From JAENVT01 sp031373785 (GTDB lineage: Bacteria; Actinomycetota; Acidimicrobiia; Acidimicrobiales; Ilumatobacteraceae): DNA of 20,179 nucleotides. Position numbers and translations under genes: made by a program. Where the stretch lies: assembly GCA_031373785.1 (NCBI GenBank), contig JANMNE010000029.1, positions 1 to 20,179 of the forward strand. The letters run 5' to 3'. A model generated the notes under the pieces. It saw only the letters and a list, made by a program, of their open reading frames with translations. It made no database searches and had not been told where the DNA came from. Positions 1 to 7,128 of this stretch are shown one piece after another (within the stretch, counting starts at the first letter, position 1; every line of letters begins with the position of its first letter).

Positions 1-159
1 TTCGTGGTGTTCGACGTCGAAGCGGTGTTCATCTTCCCGTGGGCCACCCAGCTCGAGCGCTATGCCGGGTTCGGCCTCGCCGAGATGGGAATCTTTGTGT
101 TCGTCCTGCTCCTTGGCCTCGTGTACGCGTGGCGCAAGGGCGTGCTGCGTTGGGTATGA
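1..159 (+). CDS. nuoA: NADH-quinone oxidoreductase subunit A, 3' end only
   Basis: This is the C-terminal 52 residues of NuoA, a small three-helix membrane subunit of complex I that sits next to NuoH and NuoJ and helps couple the peripheral arm to the membrane arm. The opening residues FVVFDVEAVFIFPWA are the family's signature, and they are followed by the last hydrophobic helix and a short basic tail (WRKGVLRWV). The start lies before the window. The stop (157-159) is 4 bases before the ATG of nuoB. The identification is firm; only the missing N-terminus is unknown. Confidence 0.95.
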   Translation, partial: FVVFDVEAVFIFPWATQLERYAGFGLAEMGIFVFVLLLGLVYAWRKGVLRWV

Positions 160-163
160 CCAC

Positions 164-718
164 ATGGGATTCGTAGACAAAGGGCGTATGCCCAAGCCGC
201 TCACGTCGCTGTTCAACCTCGGCCGGTCGTACAGCCTGTGGGTGTACCAGTGGGGCCTGGCCTGTTGCGCGATCGAGATGGGCGCAGCATTCGGCTCGCC
301 GCGTTACGACGTCATGCGCCTCGGCGTGATCCCGTTGCCGGCCAGCCCGCGTCAAGCCGATCTCGTCGTCGTGTCGGGAACCGTCACCGACAAGATGGCT
401 CCGGCGGTGAAGCGTCTCTACGAGCAGATGCCGGAGCCCAAGTACGTGATCTCGATGGGCTCGTGTGCCAACTGTGGCGGGCCGTATTGGGACAGCTACT
501 CCGTCACCAAGGGCGTCGATCAGATCATCCCGGTCGACGTCTACGTGCCAGGCTGTCCACCACGGCCGGAGGCTCTGCTCGAAGGCATCGTCTTGTTGCA
601 ACAGAGGATCAAGAACGAAGACATGGGCGCACGTTGGCGCGGTGAGGGCACCAAACCGATGGTCAAGGACGTCTCGATGCGTGAGCCGATCGTGGTGGGC
701 GGTGGTCCCATTGAGTGA
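164..718 (+). CDS. nuoB: NADH-quinone oxidoreductase subunit B (cluster N2 subunit)
   Basis: NuoB carries the terminal [4Fe-4S] cluster N2, which passes electrons to quinone at the interface with NuoD. The protein is 184 residues from ATG 164. Longer in-frame starts upstream would overlap nuoA heavily and add sequence unlike NuoB. The four N2 ligands are visible: adjacent Cys34 and Cys35 (LACCAIEM), Cys101 (GSCANCGG) and Cys131 (PGCPPRPE). The loop before SPRQAD reads GVIPLPASPRQ, where textbook members have a G-x-E-V-x-R-A-S-P-R-Q type sequence, so this part of the quinone pocket is unusual. An extra Cys104 sits in the GSCANCGG motif. No strong Shine-Dalgarno sequence is seen, and translation is probably coupled to nuoA. 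The gene overlaps nuoC by 8 bases. Confidence 0.96.
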   Translation: MGFVDKGRMPKPLTSLFNLGRSYSLWVYQWGLACCAIEMGAAFGSPRYDVMRLGVIPLPASPRQADLVVVSGTVTDKMAPAVKRLYEQMPEPKYVISMGSCANCGGPYWDSYSVTKGVDQIIPVDVYVPGCPPRPEALLEGIVLLQQRIKNEDMGARWRGEGTKPMVKDVSMREPIVVGGGPIE

Positions 719-1385
719 CGCCGGTACCGAGACCGAAACGTTGGCACTGCCCGGCGACGGGCTGCGCGAGGGCATCGTGCAACGTCTACGCGACGTGTTG
801 GGCGACGGCGTGATCGACAGCTTGGTGAAGCCGGGCGACGACGTGTGGGTGCGGGTCGGTGCCAGCTCGTGGCGCGCCGCCGGCGTGGCGCTGCGCGACG
901 TGATCGGCTGCGAGTACTTCTGCTTCCTGTCGGCGATCGACTGGATGCCGAGTCCCTACGGCCGCGGTGAGGACGACCCTACGCAGCCTCCCGTCGAGCG
1001 CGATGACACCATCCGTCAGGGCTACGCAGGCGGCGAGTCGCGGATGCAGGTCTTCGCCAGGGTCACCAACATCAAGGAGCACTTCGGCGTGACGGTCAAG
1101 GCCGATGTGGCCGACGACGATCCCACGATCGACAGCTGGATCACCGTGTACGCCGGAGCCAACTGGCACGAGCGTGAAGCGCACGAGATGTTCGGCATCG
1201 GCTTCGCCGGTCACAACGATCTGCGCAACATGTACCTGCCGATGGAGTTCGAGGGGCATCCGCTCCGCAAGGACTTCCCGCTGCTGGCGCGCATCGTCAA
1301 GCCGTGGCCCGGCATCGTCGATGTCGAGCAACTGCCGGGCGACGACGAAGCGGGCGACGAAACGACAGCCGAGGGTGAAGCATGA
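711..1385 (+). CDS. nuoC: NADH-quinone oxidoreductase subunit C (30 kDa subunit)
   Basis: NuoC is the 30 kDa structural subunit of the peripheral arm of complex I and packs against NuoD. The family signature is clear: WHEREAHEMFGIGF from residue 152 and GHPLRKDFP at about 182-190. The start is the uncertain point. The frame is open far upstream, but the homologous part begins near SDAGTETETLAL. I chose TTG 711, giving 224 residues and an 8-base overlap with nuoB; GTG 702 is an alternative and no ATG fits. The C-terminus is short and acidic. The stop overlaps the nuoD start as ATGA (1382-1385), typical of translational coupling. NuoC and NuoD are separate here, not fused as in E. coli. Confidence 0.93.
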   Translation: MSDAGTETETLALPGDGLREGIVQRLRDVLGDGVIDSLVKPGDDVWVRVGASSWRAAGVALRDVIGCEYFCFLSAIDWMPSPYGRGEDDPTQPPVERDDTIRQGYAGGESRMQVFARVTNIKEHFGVTVKADVADDDPTIDSWITVYAGANWHEREAHEMFGIGFAGHNDLRNMYLPMEFEGHPLRKDFPLLARIVKPWPGIVDVEQLPGDDEAGDETTAEGEA

Positions 1386-2554
1386 CCGACCTCGCCGATC
1401 GCCAGAAGCTCAGTTACATCGCCGCCCAGGCCGCGGACGCGCGCCTCAACGTCGAGCTCGAGACCGAGGGCATGACCCTCAACATCGGGCCACAGCACCC
1501 CGCGACGCACGGCACGTTGCGCATCATCGTGCGCCTCGACGGCGAGCAGGTGATCTGGGCCGAGCCCAGCGCGGGCTACATGCACCGCGGCTACGAGAAG
1601 CTCACCGAAGTCCGCACCTTCCCACAGGTCACCACGTTGATCAACCGCATCGACTGGCTCGGCAGCTTTGCAAACGAGGTGCCGTTCATCCTCGCCGCCG
1701 AGAAGCTGATGCAGATCGAGGCGCCGCCACGTGCGCAGTGGATCCGCACGATCCTGTTCGAGCTCAGCCGCATTGCCAACGTCGGGTTGTTCCTCGGCGA
1801 TCTCGGCGTGCAGCTCGGTGCGATCACGCCGGTGTTCCTCGCGTTCCGCGACCGCGAGTACGTGCTCAACCTGATCGAAGCAGCAACCGGCGGCCGGTTC
1901 CACCCCAACTTCGACCGCATCGGTGGCCTGAAAGACGACCTTCCCGCCGGATGGATCACCGAGACCAAGCAGGTGATGAAGAAGCTGCGCACGTTCTGCG
2001 ACGAGATGGACGATCTGTTGTTCGGCAACGAGATCTTCCAGAGCCGCCTGCGCGGCATCGGTGTGATCCCCGCCGACGTTGCCAAGCAGTACGGACTCAG
2101 CGGCGCCAACCTTCGGGCCAGTGGCGTCGACTGGGATTTGCGGCGCGATCAGAAGCTGCCCATGGCGTGGGACAAGGTCGACTGGAAGGTGTGGACGCAC
2201 CCCGACGGCGACTGCTACGCCCGTTGCTGGGTGCGGCTGCAAGAGACACGCGAGGCGACCAAGATCGTCGACCAGTTGCTCGACGGCATCCCCAGCGGCC
2301 CGGTGATGGCCAAGGTGCCGCGCATCATCAAGGTGCCGGAGGGCGAAGCCTGGGTCAGCACCGAGAACCCGCTCGGCGAGATGGGTTACTACGTCGTCAG
2401 CAAGGGCGACCTCGGCCCGTTCCGCGTCAAGATCCGCTCGGCCAGCTTCAACAACATCTCGATCGTGCCGTGGGTGCTGCGCGGCGTGTACGTGCCCGAC
2501 GTGATCTCGATCCTTGCCTCGCTCTACTTCATCCTCGGAGACATTGATCGGTGA
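1382..2554 (+). CDS. nuoD: NADH-quinone oxidoreductase subunit D (49 kDa subunit)
   Basis: NuoD is the 49 kDa subunit, related to [NiFe]-hydrogenase large subunits, and forms most of the quinone headgroup site with NuoB. It is 390 residues. GAGGG at 1371-1375 lies 6 bases before ATG 1382. The quinone-site loop GPQHPATHG (residues 36-44) keeps the histidine equivalent to bovine His59 (His43 here). Arg69 in GYMHRGYEKL aligns with bovine NDUFS2 Arg85, the residue dimethylated by NDUFAF7. The position of the conserved quinone-binding tyrosine (bovine Tyr108, in R-L-D-Y) is Trp92 here (NRIDW). The C-terminus ends LGDIDR, close to the usual GEVDR. The next gene is nuoH, so nuoEFG are missing. Confidence 0.96.
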   Translation: MTDLADRQKLSYIAAQAADARLNVELETEGMTLNIGPQHPATHGTLRIIVRLDGEQVIWAEPSAGYMHRGYEKLTEVRTFPQVTTLINRIDWLGSFANEVPFILAAEKLMQIEAPPRAQWIRTILFELSRIANVGLFLGDLGVQLGAITPVFLAFRDREYVLNLIEAATGGRFHPNFDRIGGLKDDLPAGWITETKQVMKKLRTFCDEMDDLLFGNEIFQSRLRGIGVIPADVAKQYGLSGANLRASGVDWDLRRDQKLPMAWDKVDWKVWTHPDGDCYARCWVRLQETREATKIVDQLLDGIPSGPVMAKVPRIIKVPEGEAWVSTENPLGEMGYYVVSKGDLGPFRVKIRSASFNNISIVPWVLRGVYVPDVISILASLYFILGDIDR

Positions 2555-3600
2555 TGTTGGCAGTCGATCTTCCGTACTGGGCGCAGTCGTTGCTGCGCGT
2601 GCTGGGTGGCACCGTGGCGGTGCTGTTGCCGGCAGGCACCATCGTCTACCTGTTCCTGTTCAAGATGATGAGCTTCATGCAGAGCCGCCTGGGCCCGATG
2701 GAGGCCGGGCCGTACGGCACGATGCAGCTGTTCGCCGAAGTGGGCAAGTGGCTGCAGAAAGAAGACATCCAACCCGAGAAGGCCGACAAGCGGATCTTCA
2801 AGATGGCGCCGCTGATCGTGTTGGTCAGCACGTTCCTGCTCGTCGCCGTGGTGCCGTTCGGCCCCGACGCGTACTTCACCAACTTCGATGCCGGTGTGTT
2901 CTACATGCTGGCGGTCAGCAGCATCAGCACGCTCGGCATCTTGATCGCCGGCTGGTCGAGCGCCAACAAGTACTCGCTGCTCGGTGGCCTGCGCGCCGCG
3001 GGTCAGTTGATCGCCTACGAGTTGCCGATGGTGCTGGCGGTGCTCGGTGTGGTGATCCAGGCCGAGACGATGAACATGCAGGGCATCGTCTTGCGCCAGA
3101 ACGCCGGTGAGATCTTCGGATGGAACGGGCTCGGCAACCCCTACATCCTCACCCAGTTCCTCGGTTTCATCATCTTCATGATTGCCGTGCAGGCAGAGCT
3201 GACCCAAGTGCCGTTCGACATGCCGATTGCCGAGTCCGAACTGGTGTCGGGCTACATGACCGAGTACAGCGGCTTCCGCTTCCTGATCTTCTTCATCGCC
3301 GAGTTCGCCACCGCCGGAGTCTTCGCGCTGATCGCCAGCGTGCTGTTCCTCGGTGGATGGGGCGTGCCGTTCAGCTGGTTCGGTTGGAAGAGCATCGGCG
3401 ACGTCGACAACTGGATGAACATCGGTGGGCCGCTGATCATGTTCACCAAGATGATCGTGCTGACCTTTCTCATGATGTGGATCCGGTTCAGCTACCCACG
3501 CTTCCGTGAGGACCAGCTGCAACGATTCGCGTGGAAGGTGCTGATCCCGTTGGCACTGCTCAACATTATGGTGACTGCGGTTTTGAAGGTGGTGTTCTGA
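2551..3600 (+). CDS. nuoH: NADH-quinone oxidoreductase subunit H
   Basis: NuoH is the membrane subunit at the heel of complex I that forms the entry of the quinone tunnel and links quinone chemistry to proton pumping. The protein is about 349 residues with multiple membrane helices. Family marks include SRLGPMEAGPYGTMQLFAE near residues 46-64 and the conserved acidic loop PFDMPIAESELVSGYMTEYS from about residue 221. Two starts are possible: GTG 2551, which overlaps the nuoD stop as GTGA and lies 10 bases after GGAG (2537-2540), or ATG 2554, one codon later. The choice changes only one residue. The stop overlaps the nuoI start by one base. Confidence 0.95.
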   Translation: MMLAVDLPYWAQSLLRVLGGTVAVLLPAGTIVYLFLFKMMSFMQSRLGPMEAGPYGTMQLFAEVGKWLQKEDIQPEKADKRIFKMAPLIVLVSTFLLVAVVPFGPDAYFTNFDAGVFYMLAVSSISTLGILIAGWSSANKYSLLGGLRAAGQLIAYELPMVLAVLGVVIQAETMNMQGIVLRQNAGEIFGWNGLGNPYILTQFLGFIIFMIAVQAELTQVPFDMPIAESELVSGYMTEYSGFRFLIFFIAEFATAGVFALIASVLFLGGWGVPFSWFGWKSIGDVDNWMNIGGPLIMFTKMIVLTFLMMWIRFSYPRFREDQLQRFAWKVLIPLALLNIMVTAVLKVVF

Positions 3601-4115
3601 TGGCGGGCAAGCCTCAGGTTCCCGGGCTGATGAAGGGTCTCGGCGTCACGTTCAAGACGCTGGTCCACACGATGACGCCCAAGAGCATGGGCGGTGGTGC
3701 CAACACCGTGCAGTACCCACACGAGAAAGAGGCGCCGCCCGTTCGGTCGCGCGGGGTGATCGCGTTGCGCGAAGACAACTGCACGTCGTGCATGTTGTGC
3801 GTGCGCAGTTGCCCCGACTGGTGCATCTACATCGAGGCGCACAAGACACTGGCACCACCGCGCCGCGCCGGTGGTGCGCCGCGCAAGGTCAACATCGTCG
3901 ACCGCTTCGACATCGACTACGCCCTCTGCATGTATTGCGGCATCTGCGTCGAGGTGTGCCCGTTCGACGCGTTGTTCTGGAGCCCGGAGTACGAGTACAG
4001 CGAACCCAAGATCGCCGATCTGCTGCACGACAAGACCAAGCTCGGGGAGTGGATGGAGACGGTGCCCGAGGCACCCGAGCTCGAAGTCGGCGCCGACAAG
4101 AAGGGCAAGAAGTGA
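3600..4115 (+). CDS. nuoI: NADH-quinone oxidoreductase subunit I (2x[4Fe-4S] ferredoxin-like)
   Basis: NuoI holds clusters N6a and N6b, which relay electrons to N2 in NuoB. It is 171 residues from ATG 3600; the open frame begins earlier but the upstream part lies inside nuoH. The two ferredoxin motifs are Cys61/64/67/71 (NCTSCMLCVRSCP) and Cys110/113/116/120 (LCMYCGICVEVCP). Compared with proteobacterial NuoI, the linker between them is longer and contains an APPRRAGGAPRK stretch, there is an extra Cys75 (PDWCIYIE), and the tail after FDALFWSPEYEYSEPK is long and ends in a Lys-rich run. From memory, this form matches NuoI2 of the second, 11-subunit Streptomyces complex I. The stop overlaps the nuoJ start by one base. 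Confidence 0.95.
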   Translation: MAGKPQVPGLMKGLGVTFKTLVHTMTPKSMGGGANTVQYPHEKEAPPVRSRGVIALREDNCTSCMLCVRSCPDWCIYIEAHKTLAPPRRAGGAPRKVNIVDRFDIDYALCMYCGICVEVCPFDALFWSPEYEYSEPKIADLLHDKTKLGEWMETVPEAPELEVGADKKGKK

Positions 4116-4624
4116 TGCTGGCCGCCGACCTCAACGTCGCCCAGAACGTCGGTTTCGGGATCATCGCCGCGTTCATGATCGTCTCCGCGGTCAACGTCGT
4201 GCGCAGCAGCAACGTGGTGCACGCCGCGCTGTCGCTCGTCGCCGTCATGGCCGGCGCGGCGGCGCAATACCTCCTGCTGGCTGCCGAGTTCGTCGCCGTC
4301 ACCCAGGTGCTCGTCTACATCGGCGCCGTGATGATCCTGTTCCTCTTCGGCGTCATGCTGACCCGCGCCCGGGTCGGCAAGGAGACCGATCTCAACAACA
4401 AGAGCTGGGCGCTGGGCATCCCGGTCGCGCTGTTGATGCTCGGCATCATGTCGTATGTGTTGATCAAGGGATTCGGCGACGACCATCTCGAGCCCGCCAC
4501 GCAGGTCTCGACCGCTGCGCTCAGCGACAGCATCTTCAAGCCGTTCCTGCTGCCGTTCGAGGCGCTGTCGTTCGTGCTGCTCGCCGCTGTCATCGGCGCC
4601 ATCGTGCTGGCAAGGAAGGACTAG
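4115..4624 (+). CDS. nuoJ: NADH-quinone oxidoreductase subunit J
   Basis: NuoJ is a small hydrophobic subunit between NuoH and NuoK. Its third helix contributes to the conformational coupling between quinone reduction and proton pumping. The protein is 169 residues, with about five predicted membrane helices. The conserved third helix VTQVLVYIGAVMILFLFGVM and the C-terminal helix that ends VIGAIVLARKD identify the family. ATG 4115 overlaps the nuoI stop; GTG 4112 is a possible but less likely start. The 3' end contains an AAGGAAGGA sequence that serves as ribosome binding site for nuoK. Confidence 0.94.
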   Translation: MLAADLNVAQNVGFGIIAAFMIVSAVNVVRSSNVVHAALSLVAVMAGAAAQYLLLAAEFVAVTQVLVYIGAVMILFLFGVMLTRARVGKETDLNNKSWALGIPVALLMLGIMSYVLIKGFGDDHLEPATQVSTAALSDSIFKPFLLPFEALSFVLLAAVIGAIVLARKD

Positions 4625-4626
4625 CC

Positions 4627-4926
4627 ATGTTGATCAATGAGTTCCTGTTGCTCGGCGCTGTCCTGTTCTGCATCGGCGTGTACGGCGTGATCGCCCGCAA
4701 GAACGCGGTGATGGTGCTGATGTCGATCGAGCTGATCCTCAACTCCGTCAACATCAACCTGCTGGCGTTCAGCCAGTTGCACAACAACCTCGACGGCAAC
4801 GTCTTCGCGCTGTACATCATCGCTGTCGCCGCGGCGGAGGTCGGCGTCGGCCTGGCGATGGTGCTGCTGATCTACCGCAACCGCAAGAGCATCTCGCTCG
4901 ACGAGCTCTCGGAAATGAAGGGCTGA
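4627..4926 (+). CDS. nuoK: NADH-quinone oxidoreductase subunit K
   Basis: NuoK is an antiporter-like three-helix subunit (MrpC homologue) of the complex I membrane arm. It is 99 residues, close to the usual 100. The two membrane glutamates required for proton transfer are present: Glu35 (MSIELILNSVNINL) and Glu71 (AAAEVGVGLAMVLLIYR). An AGGA at 4617-4620, six bases before ATG 4627, is a good ribosome binding site. The gene is 2 bases after nuoJ and 4 bases before nuoL. Confidence 0.96.
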   Translation: MLINEFLLLGAVLFCIGVYGVIARKNAVMVLMSIELILNSVNINLLAFSQLHNNLDGNVFALYIIAVAAAEVGVGLAMVLLIYRNRKSISLDELSEMKG

Positions 4927-4930
4927 GCGA

Positions 4931-7120
4931 ATGCTCGCTGCAGAATCGGCAGGCTGGTTCCTCGAACACGCGTGGTTGATCCCGTTGATCCCAGGCATCG
5001 CCTTCGTGGTGATCATCCTGTTCGGCAAGTTCGAGATCAACGGCAAGCGCGTCCTGCCGTTGGCCGGTGCCGAAGTAGGCGTCGCCAGCATGGTGGCCGG
5101 TCTGGTGCTGGCAATCGGCACGGCGTATCAATGGATCCATCATGTGCGCGGCGTGGCCGAAGCCGAGCCGGTGATCAAGAGCTGGACGTGGTGGCAGATT
5201 CGTGGTGTGCCGTTTGGCCTCGGCGAGCACATCGACGGGCTGGCCGTGATGTTGCTGCTGCTCGTCACGTTCATCTCCACGCTGGTGCAGATCTACTCGC
5301 TCGAGTACGTGCGCGGTGATCGCCGCTACACACACTTCTTCGCGGCGATCACCTTGTTCAGCGCCGGCATGTTGACGATGGTGCTGGCCGAGAACATGGT
5401 GCAGCTGATCCTCGGCTGGGAGATCATGGGCCTGTGCTCGTTCCTGCTGATCGGGCACTGGTGGGAGGAGCGAGCCAACAGCGAGGCGGCGCTCAAGGCG
5501 TTCCTCACCGTTCGCGTGGGCGATGTCGGCCTGATGGTCGGCACGGCCATCATGTTCGGCGCCTCGGGCACGTTCACCATCAGTGGGCTGCATGCGTGGG
5601 CCAACGACCCGGCGACCAGCCACACCGTGCTGCTGTGGGCCGCGGTCGCTCTGTTCATCGCCTGCATCGGCAAGAGCGGTCAGTTCCCGCTCCACACCTG
5701 GTTGCCCGACGCGATGGCCGGCCCCACGCCGGTCAGCTCGCTGCTGCACTCATCGACCATGGTCGTGGCCGGGGTGTTCCTGGTCGCCCGGTTGTACCCG
5801 GTGTTCCACGCCGGCTTGATGATCAACGTCGCCGGGCAGCACTTCAACCTGATCGCCGTGATCGGCGGCATCACCATCTTGATCGCCGCTGGCTTGGCGT
5901 TCGTGCAGAACGACATCAAGAAGGTGTTGGCCTACTCGACGGTCAGCCAGCTCGGCTACATGATGATGGGCCTGGGCGTCGGCGCCTGGGTGCCCGCGGT
6001 GTTCCACATCTTCACTCACGCGTTCTTCAAGTGTTGCCTGTTCCTGTGCGCCGGCTCGGTCGCCCACACCGGCAGTCATCACAGCTTCGACATGAAGAAG
6101 GACATGGGCGGCTTGGCGCGCAAGATGCCGATCACTTTCGTCGCCTGGATCCTGTCGACCGCGGCGCTGTGTGGCGTGCCGTTCTTCAGCGGGTTCTTCT
6201 CGAAGGACGAGATCATCGATTCCGCCGGCCACTTCCACTACGGCGTGTTCATGATCGTCGGCCTGATCGGCGCGTTCATGACCACCGCCTACATGACGCG
6301 TGCGACCTACCTCACCTTCTTCGGCGAGCCCCGCGGTGCAGCGGCCCACTTCGTGCACGGCGATCATGGCCACGAGCCGGCGCATGCCGACGCGCACGAC
6401 AGCCACGACGCGCACGATGCGCATGCCGAGCCGGTGCACGCCGCCCCGCTGTCGTTCGCCAAGACCGACTCGCCGGGCCTCATCGTCGTGCCGCTGATGA
6501 TCCTCGGCTTCTTGGCCGTGGTCTCCGGGTACCTCAATGCCGCGCCGTTCAAGATCCACATGTTCGAACGCTGGATCGAATCGTCGATCGGCCTGCCGAT
6601 CGGTGAGGGTGGCATCCCCGAGCCCGCCGCGTTCGAGTGGGTCAAGGCACTGCCATCCATCCTCTTGGTCCTTGCCGGGTTCCTGGTCAGCCTGGCGCTG
6701 TGCAAGCAGGTGTTCGGCACTGCCGCATCGAGGTGGAAAGGTCTCACCAAGCGCAACCCGGTGCTGGGCGCCGGTCATCGCTTCTTGGTCAACAAGTACT
6801 ACCTCGACGATCTGTACGAGAAGGTCATCGTCTACGGCATCGCTCACCCGATTGCCGCGGCGGCCTATTGGACCAACCAACATGTGCTCGACGGCATTGT
6901 GAACGCCTTCGGCATCGGCGGTCGCAAGACCGGTGAGTGGGTCTACAAGAACATCGATCAGCGATTGGTCGATGGTGTCGTCAACGGAAGTGGCACGGTT
7001 GCACGCGGCGCCGGCGGTGCGCTGCAGCCGGTGCAGTCAGGCAAGGTCAGTCTGTATGGAGCGCTGCTGTTTGGCAGCGCGGCCGTCGGTGCGCTCGTAC
7101 TCGTACTCGTCAACAGCTAG
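4931..7120 (+). CDS. nuoL: NADH-quinone oxidoreductase subunit L (distal antiporter-like subunit)
   Basis: NuoL is the distal antiporter-like proton channel of complex I, with a long lateral helix at its C-terminus that braces NuoM and NuoN. The protein is 729 residues, longer than the common 600-650. Glu164 (LGWEIMGLCSFLLIGHWW) and Lys248 (GKSGQFPLHTWLPDAM) are the expected channel residues. A histidine-rich loop with ten His occupies residues 473-503, directly after the helix ending in YLTFFGEPRG. The C-terminal part (NPVLGAGHRFLVNKYYLDDLYE, about residues 612-632, and on to VSLYGALLFGS) matches the lateral-helix region. AAGGG at 4918-4922 lies 8 bases before ATG 4931. Confidence 0.96.
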   Translation: MLAAESAGWFLEHAWLIPLIPGIAFVVIILFGKFEINGKRVLPLAGAEVGVASMVAGLVLAIGTAYQWIHHVRGVAEAEPVIKSWTWWQIRGVPFGLGEHIDGLAVMLLLLVTFISTLVQIYSLEYVRGDRRYTHFFAAITLFSAGMLTMVLAENMVQLILGWEIMGLCSFLLIGHWWEERANSEAALKAFLTVRVGDVGLMVGTAIMFGASGTFTISGLHAWANDPATSHTVLLWAAVALFIACIGKSGQFPLHTWLPDAMAGPTPVSSLLHSSTMVVAGVFLVARLYPVFHAGLMINVAGQHFNLIAVIGGITILIAAGLAFVQNDIKKVLAYSTVSQLGYMMMGLGVGAWVPAVFHIFTHAFFKCCLFLCAGSVAHTGSHHSFDMKKDMGGLARKMPITFVAWILSTAALCGVPFFSGFFSKDEIIDSAGHFHYGVFMIVGLIGAFMTTAYMTRATYLTFFGEPRGAAAHFVHGDHGHEPAHADAHDSHDAHDAHAEPVHAAPLSFAKTDSPGLIVVPLMILGFLAVVSGYLNAAPFKIHMFERWIESSIGLPIGEGGIPEPAAFEWVKALPSILLVLAGFLVSLALCKQVFGTAASRWKGLTKRNPVLGAGHRFLVNKYYLDDLYEKVIVYGIAHPIAAAAYWTNQHVLDGIVNAFGIGGRKTGEWVYKNIDQRLVDGVVNGSGTVARGAGGALQPVQSGKVSLYGALLFGSAAVGALVLVLVNS

Positions 7121-7128
7121 AGGAACCC

